Shown: positions 8,424 to 17,269 of the stretch, one piece after another
Layout: each line of letters begins with the position of its first letter
Numbering within the stretch: position 1 is the first letter of the stretch
NCBI RefSeq assembly: GCF_016862315.1
Contig: NZ_BOMS01000136.1
Coordinates: forward strand, 1 to 64,000
Reading direction: 5' to 3'
Source: Actinoplanes palleronii
GTDB taxonomy: Bacteria; Actinomycetota; Actinomycetes; Mycobacteriales; Micromonosporaceae
Length of the DNA stretch: 64,000 nucleotides
Notes under the pieces: generated by a model
Database searches by the model: none
Seen by the model: the letters and a program-made list of their open reading frames with translations, nothing else
What the model was told of the DNA's origin: nothing
Position numbers and translations under genes: made by a program

Positions 8424-9311
8424 ATGACCCGCTCGGCCCTGCTGGTGACGCACACCGGGCGCCGGCAGAGTACGCAGCACGCCCGTACGGTCGCTCTCGA
8501 CCTGATCGCGGCGGGTTTCGACGTCCGGGTCATCGCCGACGAGGCGGCTGACCTGGCGTTGCCCGACGAGGTGATCGCGGTCGAGGGACCGGACGCGGCC
8601 GAGGGCGTGGAGATCGTGCTGGCGCTCGGCGGTGACGGCACGTTCCTGCGCGCCGCCGAGGTGGCCCGCCCGGCCAAGGCACCCCTGCTCGGCATCAACC
8701 TCGGCAAGGTCGGCTTCCTGGCCGAGGCCGAGGTCGAGCACATCGACGAGGTGATCGCCGACATCATCGCCGGTGGCTACGACGTGGACGAGCGGCTCAC
8801 CCTGGACGTGCGCGCCGAATACGACGGCCGGCTGATCGCCGAGTCCTGGGCGCTCAACGAGGTCACCGTGGAGAAGGGACAGCGCGCGCAGATGCTCGAG
8901 CTGCTCGTCGACGTGGACGGCCGGCCGCTGTCCCGTTACGGCTGCGACGGTGTGGTGTGTGCCACACCGACGGGGTCGACGGCGTACGCGTTCTCGGCCG
9001 GTGGCCCGGTCGTCTGGCCCGGGGTGGAGGCGCTGCTGCTGGTGCCGATCAGCGCGCACGCGTTGTTCAGCAAGCCGCTGGTGACCGCGCCCACGTCCAC
9101 GTTCGTGCTGACCGTCGACCCGTACACGTCTTTTGCCGTGCTCTGCTGTGACGGCCGACGCACCTGGGACCTGCCGCCGGGCTCGCAGGTGACCGTCGAG
9201 CGGGGCCAGCTGCCCGTTCGGCTGGTCCGCCTGGCCCCGCGTCCCTTCACGGACACCCTGGTGGCGAAGTTCGAGCTGCCGGTGGTCGGCTGGCGGGGTA
9301 ATCGACGCTGA
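8424..9311 (+). CDS. nadK: NAD kinase
   Basis: A 295-residue NAD kinase (PpnK), which phosphorylates NAD to NADP with ATP or polyphosphate. The diagnostic GGDGT motif is at 69-73, the NE motif at 145-146 and the glycine-rich TPTGSTAYAFSAGGP block at 181-195; length and order match the family. The ATG follows a strong GGAGGAG site, which fixes the start. It sits between tlyA and recN as in most actinobacteria, and is essential in relatives. Confidence 0.95.
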   Translation: MTRSALLVTHTGRRQSTQHARTVALDLIAAGFDVRVIADEAADLALPDEVIAVEGPDAAEGVEIVLALGGDGTFLRAAEVARPAKAPLLGINLGKVGFLAEAEVEHIDEVIADIIAGGYDVDERLTLDVRAEYDGRLIAESWALNEVTVEKGQRAQMLELLVDVDGRPLSRYGCDGVVCATPTGSTAYAFSAGGPVVWPGVEALLLVPISAHALFSKPLVTAPTSTFVLTVDPYTSFAVLCCDGRRTWDLPPGSQVTVERGQLPVRLVRLAPRPFTDTLVAKFELPVVGWRGNRR

Positions 9312-9351
9312 TCAGAAACACCCACGCTGGGCAATTGTCGGGGGGCACCAC

Positions 9352-9364
9352 TACCCTCTGCCCT
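9352..9364 (+). promoter_or_regulatory. Putative -10 box for leaderless recN
   Basis: TACCCT (9352-9357) lies 7 bp upstream of the GTG at 9365, and no Shine-Dalgarno is present. This spacing would place the transcript start on the start codon. The -35 region is not recognisable. Confidence 0.4.
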
Positions 9365-11122
9365 GTGCTGGAGGAACTGCGTATCACCGGACTGGGCGTC
9401 ATCGACGACACGACGCTGCGGCTGACGTCGGGTATGAACGTGATCACCGGCGAGACCGGCGCCGGTAAGACGATGGTGGTGACCGGTCTCGGACTGTTGT
9501 TCGGTGGCCGGGCCGACGCCGGTCGGGTCCGTGCCGATCCGGGGCGGGCCGTCGTCGAGGGCCGGCTCAAGCTGCGCGGCACCCTCGGCGACGCGGTCCG
9601 CACCCGGATCACCGACGCCGGGGGTGAGACCGACGAGGACGGGTCGCTGCTGCTGAGCCGCACGGTGACCGCCGAGGGGCGGTCCCGGGCGCACGTCGGC
9701 GGCCGGAGCATGCCGGTGTCCACGCTCGCCGAGCTGGGCGAGCAGGTGCTGGCCGTGCACGGCCAGTCCGACCAGTTGCGTCTGCTGCGCCCGAGCGAGC
9801 AGCGGTCCGCGCTGGACCGGTTCGCCGGCGCCGGGCACGAAAAGCTGGTGGAGAGCTATCGCGAGGCGTTCAGCCGCTGGCGCCGGGTGGTCGACGACCT
9901 GGCCGACCGCCGGCGCAACGCCCGGCAGCGCTCGCAGGAGGCCGACCTGCTGAAACTCGGGCTCGACGAGATCACCCGGGTCGACCCGCAGCCGAACGAG
10001 GACGAGGACCTGCGCGCCGAGGTGCAGCGGCTGGAGCACGCCGAGGGGCTGCGCACTGCCGCCGCCCTGGCCGCTCAGGCGCTCGCCGGCGGCGTGGAGT
10101 CGGCCGACGACACCCCGGATGCCACCACCCTGCTCGGCACCGCCCGGCGCACGCTGGAGGGGCAGTCCGGCGTCGACCCGAAACTGGGCGAGCTGGCCCT
10201 GCGGATCGAGGAGGCGGCCACCCTGGTCGGCGACGTCTCCTCGGAGCTCTCGGCGTATCTGAGCGAGCTGGACGCCGACCCGGCCCGGCTCGAGGCGATC
10301 TACGAGCGCCGGGCCGCGCTGCGCGGCCTGACCCGCAAGTACGCCGACGACATCGACGGCGTGATCGTCTGGGCGGAGAACGCGAAGACCAAGCTGGCCG
10401 ACCTGGACAACTCCGACGAGCTGCTCGAGGAGCTGGACAAGGAGCGCCAGCGGCTGGCCGCCACGGTCGGTGAGCTGGCCGGCCGGTTGACCGCGGCCCG
10501 GCGCGACGCCGCGGTCCGGTTCTCCGAGGCGGTCAGCGTGGAGCTGGCCGGGCTGGCGATGCCGCACTCCCGGGTCGAGGTGGCGGTCATCACCCGCGCG
10601 CCGAGCCGGGACGAGCCGTCGGTGACGGTCGACGGGCAGGAGCTGGCCGCCGGCGCGGACGGCGCCGACGAGGTGGAGCTGCGGTTGCTGGCCCATCCGG
10701 GCGCGCCGTCGCTGCCCTTGCAGAAGGGCGCTTCCGGTGGTGAGCTGTCCCGGGTGATGCTCGCCATCGAGGTGGTGTTCGCCGGGGCCGGTGGACCGCC
10801 AACGCTGGTCTTCGACGAGGTCGACTCCGGGGTCGGTGGCACGGCCGCGGTGGAGATCGGCCGGCGGCTGGCGCGGCTCGCCCGTACGCATCAGGTCCTT
10901 GTCGTCACGCACCTCCCGCAGGTCGCCGCGTTCGCCGACCGGCACCTGGTGGTGGCGAAGGACACCGGTGGCGCGATCACCACGAGCGGTGTCCGGATCG
11001 TTGAGGAGACCGAGCGAGCGCGGGAGTTGTCCCGGATGCTGGCCGGCCTGCCGGATTCGGACCTGGGTATCGCCCATGCGGAGGAGTTGCTGGCCGTCGC
11101 CGGGCGTGAGAAACGTGGTTGA
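9365..11122 (+). CDS. recN: DNA repair protein RecN
   Basis: A 585-residue SMC-like ATPase of double-strand break repair. Walker A is GETGAGKT (29-36) directly after the MLEELRITGLG start typical of RecN. A long coiled-coil arm (about 150-370) separates the halves. The ABC signature region is KGASGGELSRVMLA and Walker B is LVFDEVDSGVGG, followed by the His switch in VVTHLPQVAAFAD. GTG at 9365 is preferred to upstream alternatives because it gives the family N-terminus; it appears leaderless. The gene ends 73 bp before steA. Confidence 0.95.
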   Translation: MLEELRITGLGVIDDTTLRLTSGMNVITGETGAGKTMVVTGLGLLFGGRADAGRVRADPGRAVVEGRLKLRGTLGDAVRTRITDAGGETDEDGSLLLSRTVTAEGRSRAHVGGRSMPVSTLAELGEQVLAVHGQSDQLRLLRPSEQRSALDRFAGAGHEKLVESYREAFSRWRRVVDDLADRRRNARQRSQEADLLKLGLDEITRVDPQPNEDEDLRAEVQRLEHAEGLRTAAALAAQALAGGVESADDTPDATTLLGTARRTLEGQSGVDPKLGELALRIEEAATLVGDVSSELSAYLSELDADPARLEAIYERRAALRGLTRKYADDIDGVIVWAENAKTKLADLDNSDELLEELDKERQRLAATVGELAGRLTAARRDAAVRFSEAVSVELAGLAMPHSRVEVAVITRAPSRDEPSVTVDGQELAAGADGADEVELRLLAHPGAPSLPLQKGASGGELSRVMLAIEVVFAGAGGPPTLVFDEVDSGVGGTAAVEIGRRLARLARTHQVLVVTHLPQVAAFADRHLVVAKDTGGAITTSGVRIVEETERARELSRMLAGLPDSDLGIAHAEELLAVAGREKRG

Positions 11123-11195
11123 AAAGACCGTTTTGTCAATGAGCTAGAGCATGTCTAACGGGGGCCGTGTGAAGCGGCGTGTCAGGATGGCCGGG

Positions 11196-12374
11196 ATGCG
11201 ACTTCCCACCTTGCGCCGTGTGCGCACCAGCGAGCCGGGCCGGGTTTCCGGCGTTGCCCGGCTCGACCGGCGCACCAAACGGCTGACCGGGCGGCTGCGG
11301 CCCGGCGAGATCGCCGTGATCGACCATGTCGACCTGGACCGCGTCGCGGCCGACTCGCTCGTCGCGTCCGGGGTGATCGCGGTGCTCAACGCCAAGCCGT
11401 CGATCTCCGGGCGGTACCCGAACCTGGGCCCCGAGGTGCTGATCCAGGGCGGCGTGGCGCTGCTCGACAACCTCGGCGAGGAGGTCTTCGCCGGGTTGCG
11501 CGAGGGCCAGGTGATCAGCATCGAGGGCGACCAGGTGCTGCTCGACGGCAAGCCGGTCGCCACCGGCATCCGGCAGGACGCGGAGACCGTGGCGGCGTCG
11601 ATGGCCGAGGCGCGTGAGGGCCTGTCGGTGCAGCTCGAGGCGTTCGCCGCGAACACCATGGACTACCTCAAGCAGGAGCGTGACCTGCTCCTCGACGGGG
11701 TCGGCGTGCCCGACGTGGAGACCCGGATCGCCGGGCGGCACGTGCTGATCGTGGTCCGGGGGTACGACTACAAGGAGGACCTCGACGTCCTCCGGCCGTA
11801 CATCCGGGAGTACAAGCCGGTGCTGATCGGTGTCGACGGCGGCGCCGACGCGCTGGTGGAGAACGGCTACACCCCCGACATGATCATCGGGGACATGGAC
11901 TCGGTCACCGACGACGTGCTGCGCTGCGGCGCCGAAGTGGTCGTCCACGCGTACCCGGACGGGCGCGCGCCGGGTCTGGAGCGGGTCAGCAACCTGGGCG
12001 TCGACGCGCTCACCTTCCCGGCCGCGGCGACCAGCGAGGACCTCGCGATGCTGCTCGCCGACGAGAAGGGCGCGTCGCTGATCGTGGCCGTCGGCACGCA
12101 CGCCAACCTGGTCGAGTTCCTCGACAAGGGCCGTGGCGGCATGGCGTCGACGTTCCTGACCCGGCTCAAGGTCGGTGGCAAGCTGGTCGACGCCAAGGGC
12201 GTCAGCCGGCTCTACCGGCAGAACATCTCCGGCTCGGCGCTGCTGCTGCTGGTCCTCTCGGCGATGGCCGCGATGGCCTCGGCGGTGGCGGTCTCCACGG
12301 TGGGCAAGGCCTATCTGACCGTGGTGTCCGAGTGGTGGGACAATCTCGTCTTCCAGCTGGGCAATCTTTTCTGA
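11196..12374 (+). CDS. steA: Cytokinetic ring protein SteA
   Basis: A 392-residue protein of the SteA family, which in Corynebacterium works with SteB at the division septum and affects control of the cell wall hydrolase RipA. The N-terminus MRLPTLRR and the following GVARLDRRTKRL are typical. A thiamine-pyrophosphokinase-like fold is centred on GVDGGADALVENGYTPDMI and GDMDSVTDD (about 212-240). A single C-terminal membrane segment lies near residues 345-367. Alternative starts at 11187 or 11151 cannot be excluded, as no clear ribosome-binding site distinguishes them. steB begins 7 bp after the stop. Confidence 0.88.
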   Translation: MRLPTLRRVRTSEPGRVSGVARLDRRTKRLTGRLRPGEIAVIDHVDLDRVAADSLVASGVIAVLNAKPSISGRYPNLGPEVLIQGGVALLDNLGEEVFAGLREGQVISIEGDQVLLDGKPVATGIRQDAETVAASMAEAREGLSVQLEAFAANTMDYLKQERDLLLDGVGVPDVETRIAGRHVLIVVRGYDYKEDLDVLRPYIREYKPVLIGVDGGADALVENGYTPDMIIGDMDSVTDDVLRCGAEVVVHAYPDGRAPGLERVSNLGVDALTFPAAATSEDLAMLLADEKGASLIVAVGTHANLVEFLDKGRGGMASTFLTRLKVGGKLVDAKGVSRLYRQNISGSALLLLVLSAMAAMASAVAVSTVGKAYLTVVSEWWDNLVFQLGNLF

Positions 12375-12381
12375 GGGCGTC

Positions 12382-13323
12382 GTGATCAACTTCCGGTACC
12401 ACGTGGTGTCACTCACCGCGGTATTCCTCGCCCTGGCGATCGGCCTGGTGGTCGGCACCGCCGCGCTCAACGGTCCGGTCTCGGAGAACCTGAAGAACCG
12501 GCTCACCGAGCTCAACAAGGACAACAACGTCAAGCGCGACCAGGTCAACCAGTACAAGGACGAGCTCAGCCGGAACCAGGAGTTCGCCGGCGGGATCGCA
12601 CCGTACGTGCTGGCCGGCAAGCTGACCGCCCGCAAGGTCGCGGTGGTGGGGCTGCCCGGCGCCAAGGACTCGGTCGAGGGCGTCGTGAAGATGCTCAACG
12701 TGGCCGGTGCGACGATCACCGCGCGGGTCACCTTCGAGGACAAGCTGATCGACCCGAACTTCGCCAACGAGTTGCTCGACCTGGCCGACCAGTCGTCGCA
12801 GCCGACCATCGGCGCGGTGGGCCTGCCGCAGAACAGCGACGGCGTGGAGACCGCCAGCGCGCTGCTCGCGCTCACCCTGCAGAGCAGCACGGCGCCGGCG
12901 ACACCGGCCGCACCGGGTGACGTGACCGCGGTGCTGACCGCGTTCACCAAGGCCGGTTACATCTCGGTGGACGACGACGCGGTCGGCGGCGCCGAGGTGG
13001 TCGTGCTGGTCGCCGGCGCTCCGGCGACCGACCAGGACGCCTCGAAGAAGGCGGCCAACAACGTCAAGGTGGCCGACCAGTTCAGCAAGAACCACCGCCC
13101 GCTCGTGGTGGCCGGGGACAGCGCCGGGGACAGCAACCTGGTCGCCGCGGTCCGCAGCGACCCGACGCTGGTCAAGGAGATCTCCACGGTGGACAACGTG
13201 AGCACCGTGCAGGGTCAGGTGGTGACCGCGATGGCCACTCACGAGCGGCTGGTGCTGAGCCGGATCGGTCAGTACGGCCTCGCCGCGGGAGCCACCTCGG
13301 TGGTGCCGTCGGCGGGCCCGTAG
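12382..13323 (+). CDS. steB: SteB / MctB-type copper transporter family protein
   Basis: A 313-residue membrane-anchored outer-surface protein. It begins with MINFRYHVVSLTAVFLALA, a hallmark of the MctB/SteB family, and the single membrane segment is about 8-28. A coiled coil (35-70) and an extracytoplasmic alpha/beta domain follow. In mycobacteria MctB (Rv1698) was linked to copper efflux, while in corynebacteria the steA-linked gene acts in cell separation. Its position 7 bp after steA favours the division role here. GTG start; the next gene starts 14 bp downstream. Confidence 0.85.
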   Translation: MINFRYHVVSLTAVFLALAIGLVVGTAALNGPVSENLKNRLTELNKDNNVKRDQVNQYKDELSRNQEFAGGIAPYVLAGKLTARKVAVVGLPGAKDSVEGVVKMLNVAGATITARVTFEDKLIDPNFANELLDLADQSSQPTIGAVGLPQNSDGVETASALLALTLQSSTAPATPAAPGDVTAVLTAFTKAGYISVDDDAVGGAEVVVLVAGAPATDQDASKKAANNVKVADQFSKNHRPLVVAGDSAGDSNLVAAVRSDPTLVKEISTVDNVSTVQGQVVTAMATHERLVLSRIGQYGLAAGATSVVPSAGP

Positions 13324-13337
13324 GGCAGACTCCAGCC

Positions 13338-14171
13338 ATGGCCTTCCTCCGCTCGCTCGGGACCGGCGCGCTTGTGGCACGTGCCGTGCTCGGCTGGGTG
13401 CGTCGTGACCCGAACGCCGGTGACCTGCGCCGGACCAACTTCCACGGGCGGACGGTCACCCTGGCCGGCGGTCCGGCCCTGGCGGCCGGCGCCACCCTCG
13501 GCGCGGCTGCCGGCGCACCGACCGGCCGGCTCGCGGCCGCCGCGGTGACGGCCGGTGCGGTCAGCGGCGCGGTCGGCCTCTACGACGACATCGTCGGCAA
13601 CCGCCCGGAGCAGAAGACCGCGAAGGGTTTCGCCGGTCACCTCGGCGCGCTCCGCGACGGCCGGGTCACCAGCGGCCTCGTCAAGATCGGCGGGGTGGGC
13701 GCGGCCGGTCTGGTCGCCTCCGCGCTGATCGGCAGCCGTCGCACCGGCCGGTTCGGCCGCGGCGCCGACGTGCTGCTCGGCGCCGGCGTGATCGCCGGGA
13801 CGGCGAACCTGCTCAACCTGCTCGACCTGCGCCCCGGGCGGGCGATCAAGGCCGGTCTGCTGCTCGGCGCGCCGCTCGCGGTGGGCCGGGGCGCGTCGAT
13901 GACCGCCGGCACGCTCGGCGCGAGCGCCGCCCTGCTCCCGGCCGACCTGAACGAAGAGATCATGCTCGGCGACTCCGGGGCGAACGCCCTCGGCGCGCTG
14001 CTCGGCGTCGCGTTCACCGCCCGCACCGGCACGCTCGGCCGGCTGACCGCGCTCGCGGCCCTCGCCGCGCTCACCGCGGCCAGCGAGAAGGTCAGCTTCA
14101 CCAAGGTCATCCAGGACACGCCGTGGCTGCGGCGCCTCGACGAGCTCGGCCGCCGGCCTCCGCAGGCGTGA
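13338..14171 (+). CDS. MraY/WecA-like polyprenyl-phosphate sugar-1-phosphate transferase homologue
   Basis: A 277-residue integral membrane protein with about eight hydrophobic segments. It carries three signatures of the MraY/WecA family that link a UDP-sugar phosphate to undecaprenyl phosphate: GLYDDIVGN (adjacent catalytic Asp pair, about 81-89), NLLNLLDLRPGRA (the N..LD loop) and LGDSGANALGALLG (the GDSG motif). It is shorter than MraY (about 320-360) and lacks the C-terminal His-rich loop. Its stop overlaps the murJ-like GTG by 4 bp, and it follows steB by 14 bp. I infer it starts a lipid-linked glycan; it is not the main mraY of the dcw cluster. It may alternatively be a non-catalytic relative. 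Confidence 0.75.
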   Translation: MAFLRSLGTGALVARAVLGWVRRDPNAGDLRRTNFHGRTVTLAGGPALAAGATLGAAAGAPTGRLAAAAVTAGAVSGAVGLYDDIVGNRPEQKTAKGFAGHLGALRDGRVTSGLVKIGGVGAAGLVASALIGSRRTGRFGRGADVLLGAGVIAGTANLLNLLDLRPGRAIKAGLLLGAPLAVGRGASMTAGTLGASAALLPADLNEEIMLGDSGANALGALLGVAFTARTGTLGRLTALAALAALTAASEKVSFTKVIQDTPWLRRLDELGRRPPQA

Positions 14172-15850
14172 CGTCCCCGAACGACGCCGACGCCGCCCCC
14201 GCGACGCCGGCCGACCCCGCCACTCCCGGTTCGCCGCCCGCCGCCAGGTCCGATGCCGCTTCCGGCCGCTCCGTTTCCGGTACGGCGGCCAAAGTCGCCG
14301 GCGCAGCCGTCCTGATCACTCTGCTCACCGTGCTGGCCCGGATCGCCGGTTTCGGGCGCACCCTGGTCTTCTTCTACACCGTCGGTGAGGGCGGCGACGC
14401 CAACCTGCCCGACCTCTACTTCGCCGCCAACACGGTGCCGAACGTCATCTTCGAGCTGGTCGCGGGTGGCGCCCTGGCCAGCCTGGTGGTGCCGCTGCTG
14501 GCCGGCGCGGTCGCCGCCGGTGACCGTCGCCGGGTCGGGCAGATCAGTTCCGCGCTGCTCACCTGGATGCTGGTGCTGACCGTCCCGCTCGCCGTGGTGA
14601 TCGCTCTGGCGGCCGGCCCGATCACCGGGCTGCTGGACGGGGTGACGCCGGAGCACCAGGAGATCGCCGCCCGGATGCTCCGGATCTTCGCGCCGCAGCT
14701 GCCGCTCTACGGCGTCGGCATCGTGCTGACCGGAGTGCTGCACGCGCACCACCGGTTCGCCTGGCCGGTGATCGCGCCGCTGCTGTCCAGCGTCACGGTG
14801 ATGGCCGCCTATCTGACCTACGCCGCCGTCGACGGCGCGCGCACCGACTTCCCCGGGCTGACCACCGCCGGCGAGCTGATCCTCTTGGTCGGCACCACGC
14901 TCGGCGTGGTCGTGCTGACCCTGAGCCTGCTGATCCCGCTGCGCAAGCTGCGGGTGCGGCTGCGGCCCGGCCTCCGGTTCCCCGGCGACGAGGGCCGCCA
15001 GGCGGTCCGGCTCGGCTGGGCCGGCGCGGTCACCGTCGGCGCGCAGCAGGTGGTGGTGGCGCTGATCGTGACGCTGGGCGCGCAGCAGCTCGGCCGGTAC
15101 ACCGGCGCGCAGACGGCGTTCCTGCTGCCCTGGGCGCTGCTCGCGGTGCCGCTGGCGACCGCGGTCTACCCGCGGCTGGCGGATGCCGCGGTGCGCAAGG
15201 ACGAGGCGGCCTACGCCGGCGCGCTGTCCGGCACCGCCCGGTCGATCGTGCTGCTCGCCGGGTTCGGCACTGCCGCGCTGGCCGGGCTGGCCGGTCCGGC
15301 CGCGGTCCTGATGGGCGCTCGCGGCGCGGCGCCGGGCATCGTGGGCTTCGCCCCCGGGCTGCTGGGTTACGCGTTGTTCGCGCTGCTGTCCCGGGCGCTC
15401 TACGCGCGTGGCGCGACTGTCGCGGCCGCGGTCGCGTCCGGGACCGGATGGCTGTTCGCCGGGGTCGCGGTCGTGGTGGTCACCACGATGGCCTCGGGCC
15501 GGGCCGAACTCGCCGGGCTGGGCCTGGCCAACGCGCTGGGCATGTCGGTGACCGGGTTGCTGCTGGTCCTCGCGGTGCGGCGGCAGGCCGGCTCGGACGC
15601 GCTGGCCGGGCTTCCGCGCGCGCTCATCGCCGCTGTCGTCGCAGCCGCTGCGGCCGGTCTGGCCGGGTGGGGTGTGGTGGCCGGCCTGACCGCGGCCTTC
15701 TGGCCCGCAGCGGGCATCCTCGGCAGCCTGGTCGAGGGTGTGCTGGGCGGCCTCGCGGTCGTCGTGGTCTTCGTCGCGGTGGCTTTCCTGCTGGACCGGC
15801 GGGACCTCAGCCCGCTGGCCGGCACGCTGACGAGACGGTTGCGCAGATGA
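14168..15850 (+). CDS. murJ: MurJ/MviN-family lipid flippase
   Basis: A 560-residue protein of the MOP (multidrug/oligosaccharide/polysaccharide) flippase superfamily. After a 40-residue Ala/Pro/Ser cytoplasmic leader, about 14 membrane helices begin at VAGAAVLITLLTVLARIAGF. The TLVFFYTVG and PNVIFELVAGGALASLVVP segments are typical MurJ helices 1 and 2. MurJ moves lipid II outward for peptidoglycan synthesis. Located with the MraY-like and GT4 genes, this copy may serve a different lipid-linked product. GTG at 14168 overlaps the preceding stop (GTGA). The essential murJ near the chromosome end of actinobacteria is usually a separate gene, so paralogy is likely. Confidence 0.82.
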   Translation: MTSPNDADAAPATPADPATPGSPPAARSDAASGRSVSGTAAKVAGAAVLITLLTVLARIAGFGRTLVFFYTVGEGGDANLPDLYFAANTVPNVIFELVAGGALASLVVPLLAGAVAAGDRRRVGQISSALLTWMLVLTVPLAVVIALAAGPITGLLDGVTPEHQEIAARMLRIFAPQLPLYGVGIVLTGVLHAHHRFAWPVIAPLLSSVTVMAAYLTYAAVDGARTDFPGLTTAGELILLVGTTLGVVVLTLSLLIPLRKLRVRLRPGLRFPGDEGRQAVRLGWAGAVTVGAQQVVVALIVTLGAQQLGRYTGAQTAFLLPWALLAVPLATAVYPRLADAAVRKDEAAYAGALSGTARSIVLLAGFGTAALAGLAGPAAVLMGARGAAPGIVGFAPGLLGYALFALLSRALYARGATVAAAVASGTGWLFAGVAVVVVTTMASGRAELAGLGLANALGMSVTGLLLVLAVRRQAGSDALAGLPRALIAAVVAAAAAGLAGWGVVAGLTAAFWPAAGILGSLVEGVLGGLAVVVVFVAVAFLLDRRDLSPLAGTLTRRLRR

Positions 15851-15892
15851 TCCGGCTGGCTCCCAGAGGTCTTTCCCGCCCGTGATAGACAC

Positions 15893-16064
15893 CTGAGAGC
15901 CAGCCGACGAGCGGTGGGTGGGCTGGTTGTCAGGGGTGTGTCACAGCGGTTGAGGCACCCCTGAGAGCCAGCCGACGAGCGGTGAGTGGGCTGGTTGTCA
16001 GGGGTGTGTCGCGGTGGTTGAGGCACCTCTGAGAGCCAGCCGGCTTGCGGTGGGTGGGCTGGTT
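15893..16064. repeat. 68-bp tandem repeat with nested palindromes, dispersed family copy 2
   Basis: Three copies start with CTGAGAGCCAGCC at 15893, 15961 and 16029, a spacing of exactly 68 bp. Each unit contains two inverted repeats: GAGAGCCAGCC with GGCTGGTTGTC, and CAGGGGTG with CACCCCTG, so it can fold into alternating hairpins. It fills most of the 303-bp gap between murJ and the GT4 gene; nothing coding is seen there. The same words occur near 2610 and 52083. Confidence 0.85.
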
Positions 16065-16153
16065 GACGGACCCCGGGGGAACGGGCGGGGACGGGGACGT
16101 GTGAGGGTTGTCCGACGGATTGCCGGGACGCGGAAATCCGCCCAGAGAGGGGT

Positions 16154-17269
16154 ATGACGTTCGTGAGCAGCGACGACGGCTGGAGCGGTTCGGTCGTGCT
16201 GGTGCTCGGCTCCGCCACCGGCGGCACCGGCGGGCACGTCCTCTCGCTGGCCCGCGGACTTGTCGCGGCCGGCTGCCGGGTGCTGGTCTGCGGCCCGGCC
16301 GCCAACGACGAACACTACGGCTTCACCACGGCCGGAGTGGAGTACTCACCGCTGGAGATCCCGGCCGACCCCGGCCCGCAGGACTCCGGCGCGATCCGGG
16401 CGCTGCGCCGCGCGATCGCCGGGCGGGACGCCGACGTCATCCACGCGCACGGGCTGCGCGCCGCCTTCGTGGTGTCCCTGGCCCGCACCGGGGTGCCGCT
16501 CGTGGTGACCTGGCACAACGCCGTACTGGCGAAGGGTCTTCGGGGTCAGGCCGGCGCGCTGGTCGAACGGATCGTGGCGCGCAACGCCGATCTCACCCTG
16601 GGCGCCTCCGAGGACCTGGTCGAGCGGGCCGTGCTGATGGGCGCGAAGAACGCCCGGCTCGGCCCGGTGGCCGCACCCGAGCTGCGCTCGCCGAAGCGCA
16701 CCCGGCAGGCGGTCCGCGCCGAGTTCCGGATCAAGGGGAACACCCCGCTGATCCTGTCGGTCGGCCGGCTGCACCCGCAGAAGCACTACGACCTGCTCGT
16801 CGACGCGGCCGCCCGGTGGCGTGACCTGGACCCGTCGCCGGTGGTCGTGGTGGCCGGCTCCGGGCCGAGCTACATGCCGCTGGCGCAGCGGGCGTCGCGC
16901 GAACACGCCCCGTTCCACCTGCTCGGGCACCGGGGGGACGTACCCGACCTGCTGCTCGGCGCCGACCTCGCGGTGGTCACCAGCGACTGGGAGGCCCGGC
17001 AGCTGTTCGCCCAGGAGGCGTTGCGGGCCGGTGTGCCGCTGGTCACCACCGCCGTGGGCGGGTTGCCCGGGCTGGTCGGTGACGCCGCGGTGCTGATCCC
17101 GCCGAAGGACCTGGACGCGCTGGACCGGGCCGTACGCGATCTGCTGAACGATCCGCAGCGTCGCGCGGACCTGGCCGCCCGCGGTCCCGTGCAGGCCGCG
17201 ACCTGGCCGGACGAGCTGGCCGTGGTGACCGCGGTCCGGGTCGCGTACGCCGAAGTGACCGCGTCGTGA
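16154..17269 (+). CDS. GT4-family glycosyltransferase
   Basis: A 371-residue GT-B fold glycosyltransferase. The N-terminal domain has the glycine-rich donor/acceptor loop GSATGGTGGHVLSLARGL (about 19-36) and DADVIHAHG. The C-terminal domain begins with ILSVGRLHPQKHYDLLV, the conserved nucleotide-sugar binding strand, and carries the family's E-x7-E-type element in WEARQLFAQEALRAG followed by VGGLPGLVGDAA. ATG at 16154 has GAGAGGGG upstream. The next gene overlaps by 4 bp (GTGA). It probably adds a sugar to a lipid-linked or surface glycan; donor and acceptor are unknown. Confidence 0.88.
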   Translation: MTFVSSDDGWSGSVVLVLGSATGGTGGHVLSLARGLVAAGCRVLVCGPAANDEHYGFTTAGVEYSPLEIPADPGPQDSGAIRALRRAIAGRDADVIHAHGLRAAFVVSLARTGVPLVVTWHNAVLAKGLRGQAGALVERIVARNADLTLGASEDLVERAVLMGAKNARLGPVAAPELRSPKRTRQAVRAEFRIKGNTPLILSVGRLHPQKHYDLLVDAAARWRDLDPSPVVVVAGSGPSYMPLAQRASREHAPFHLLGHRGDVPDLLLGADLAVVTSDWEARQLFAQEALRAGVPLVTTAVGGLPGLVGDAAVLIPPKDLDALDRAVRDLLNDPQRRADLAARGPVQAATWPDELAVVTAVRVAYAEVTAS

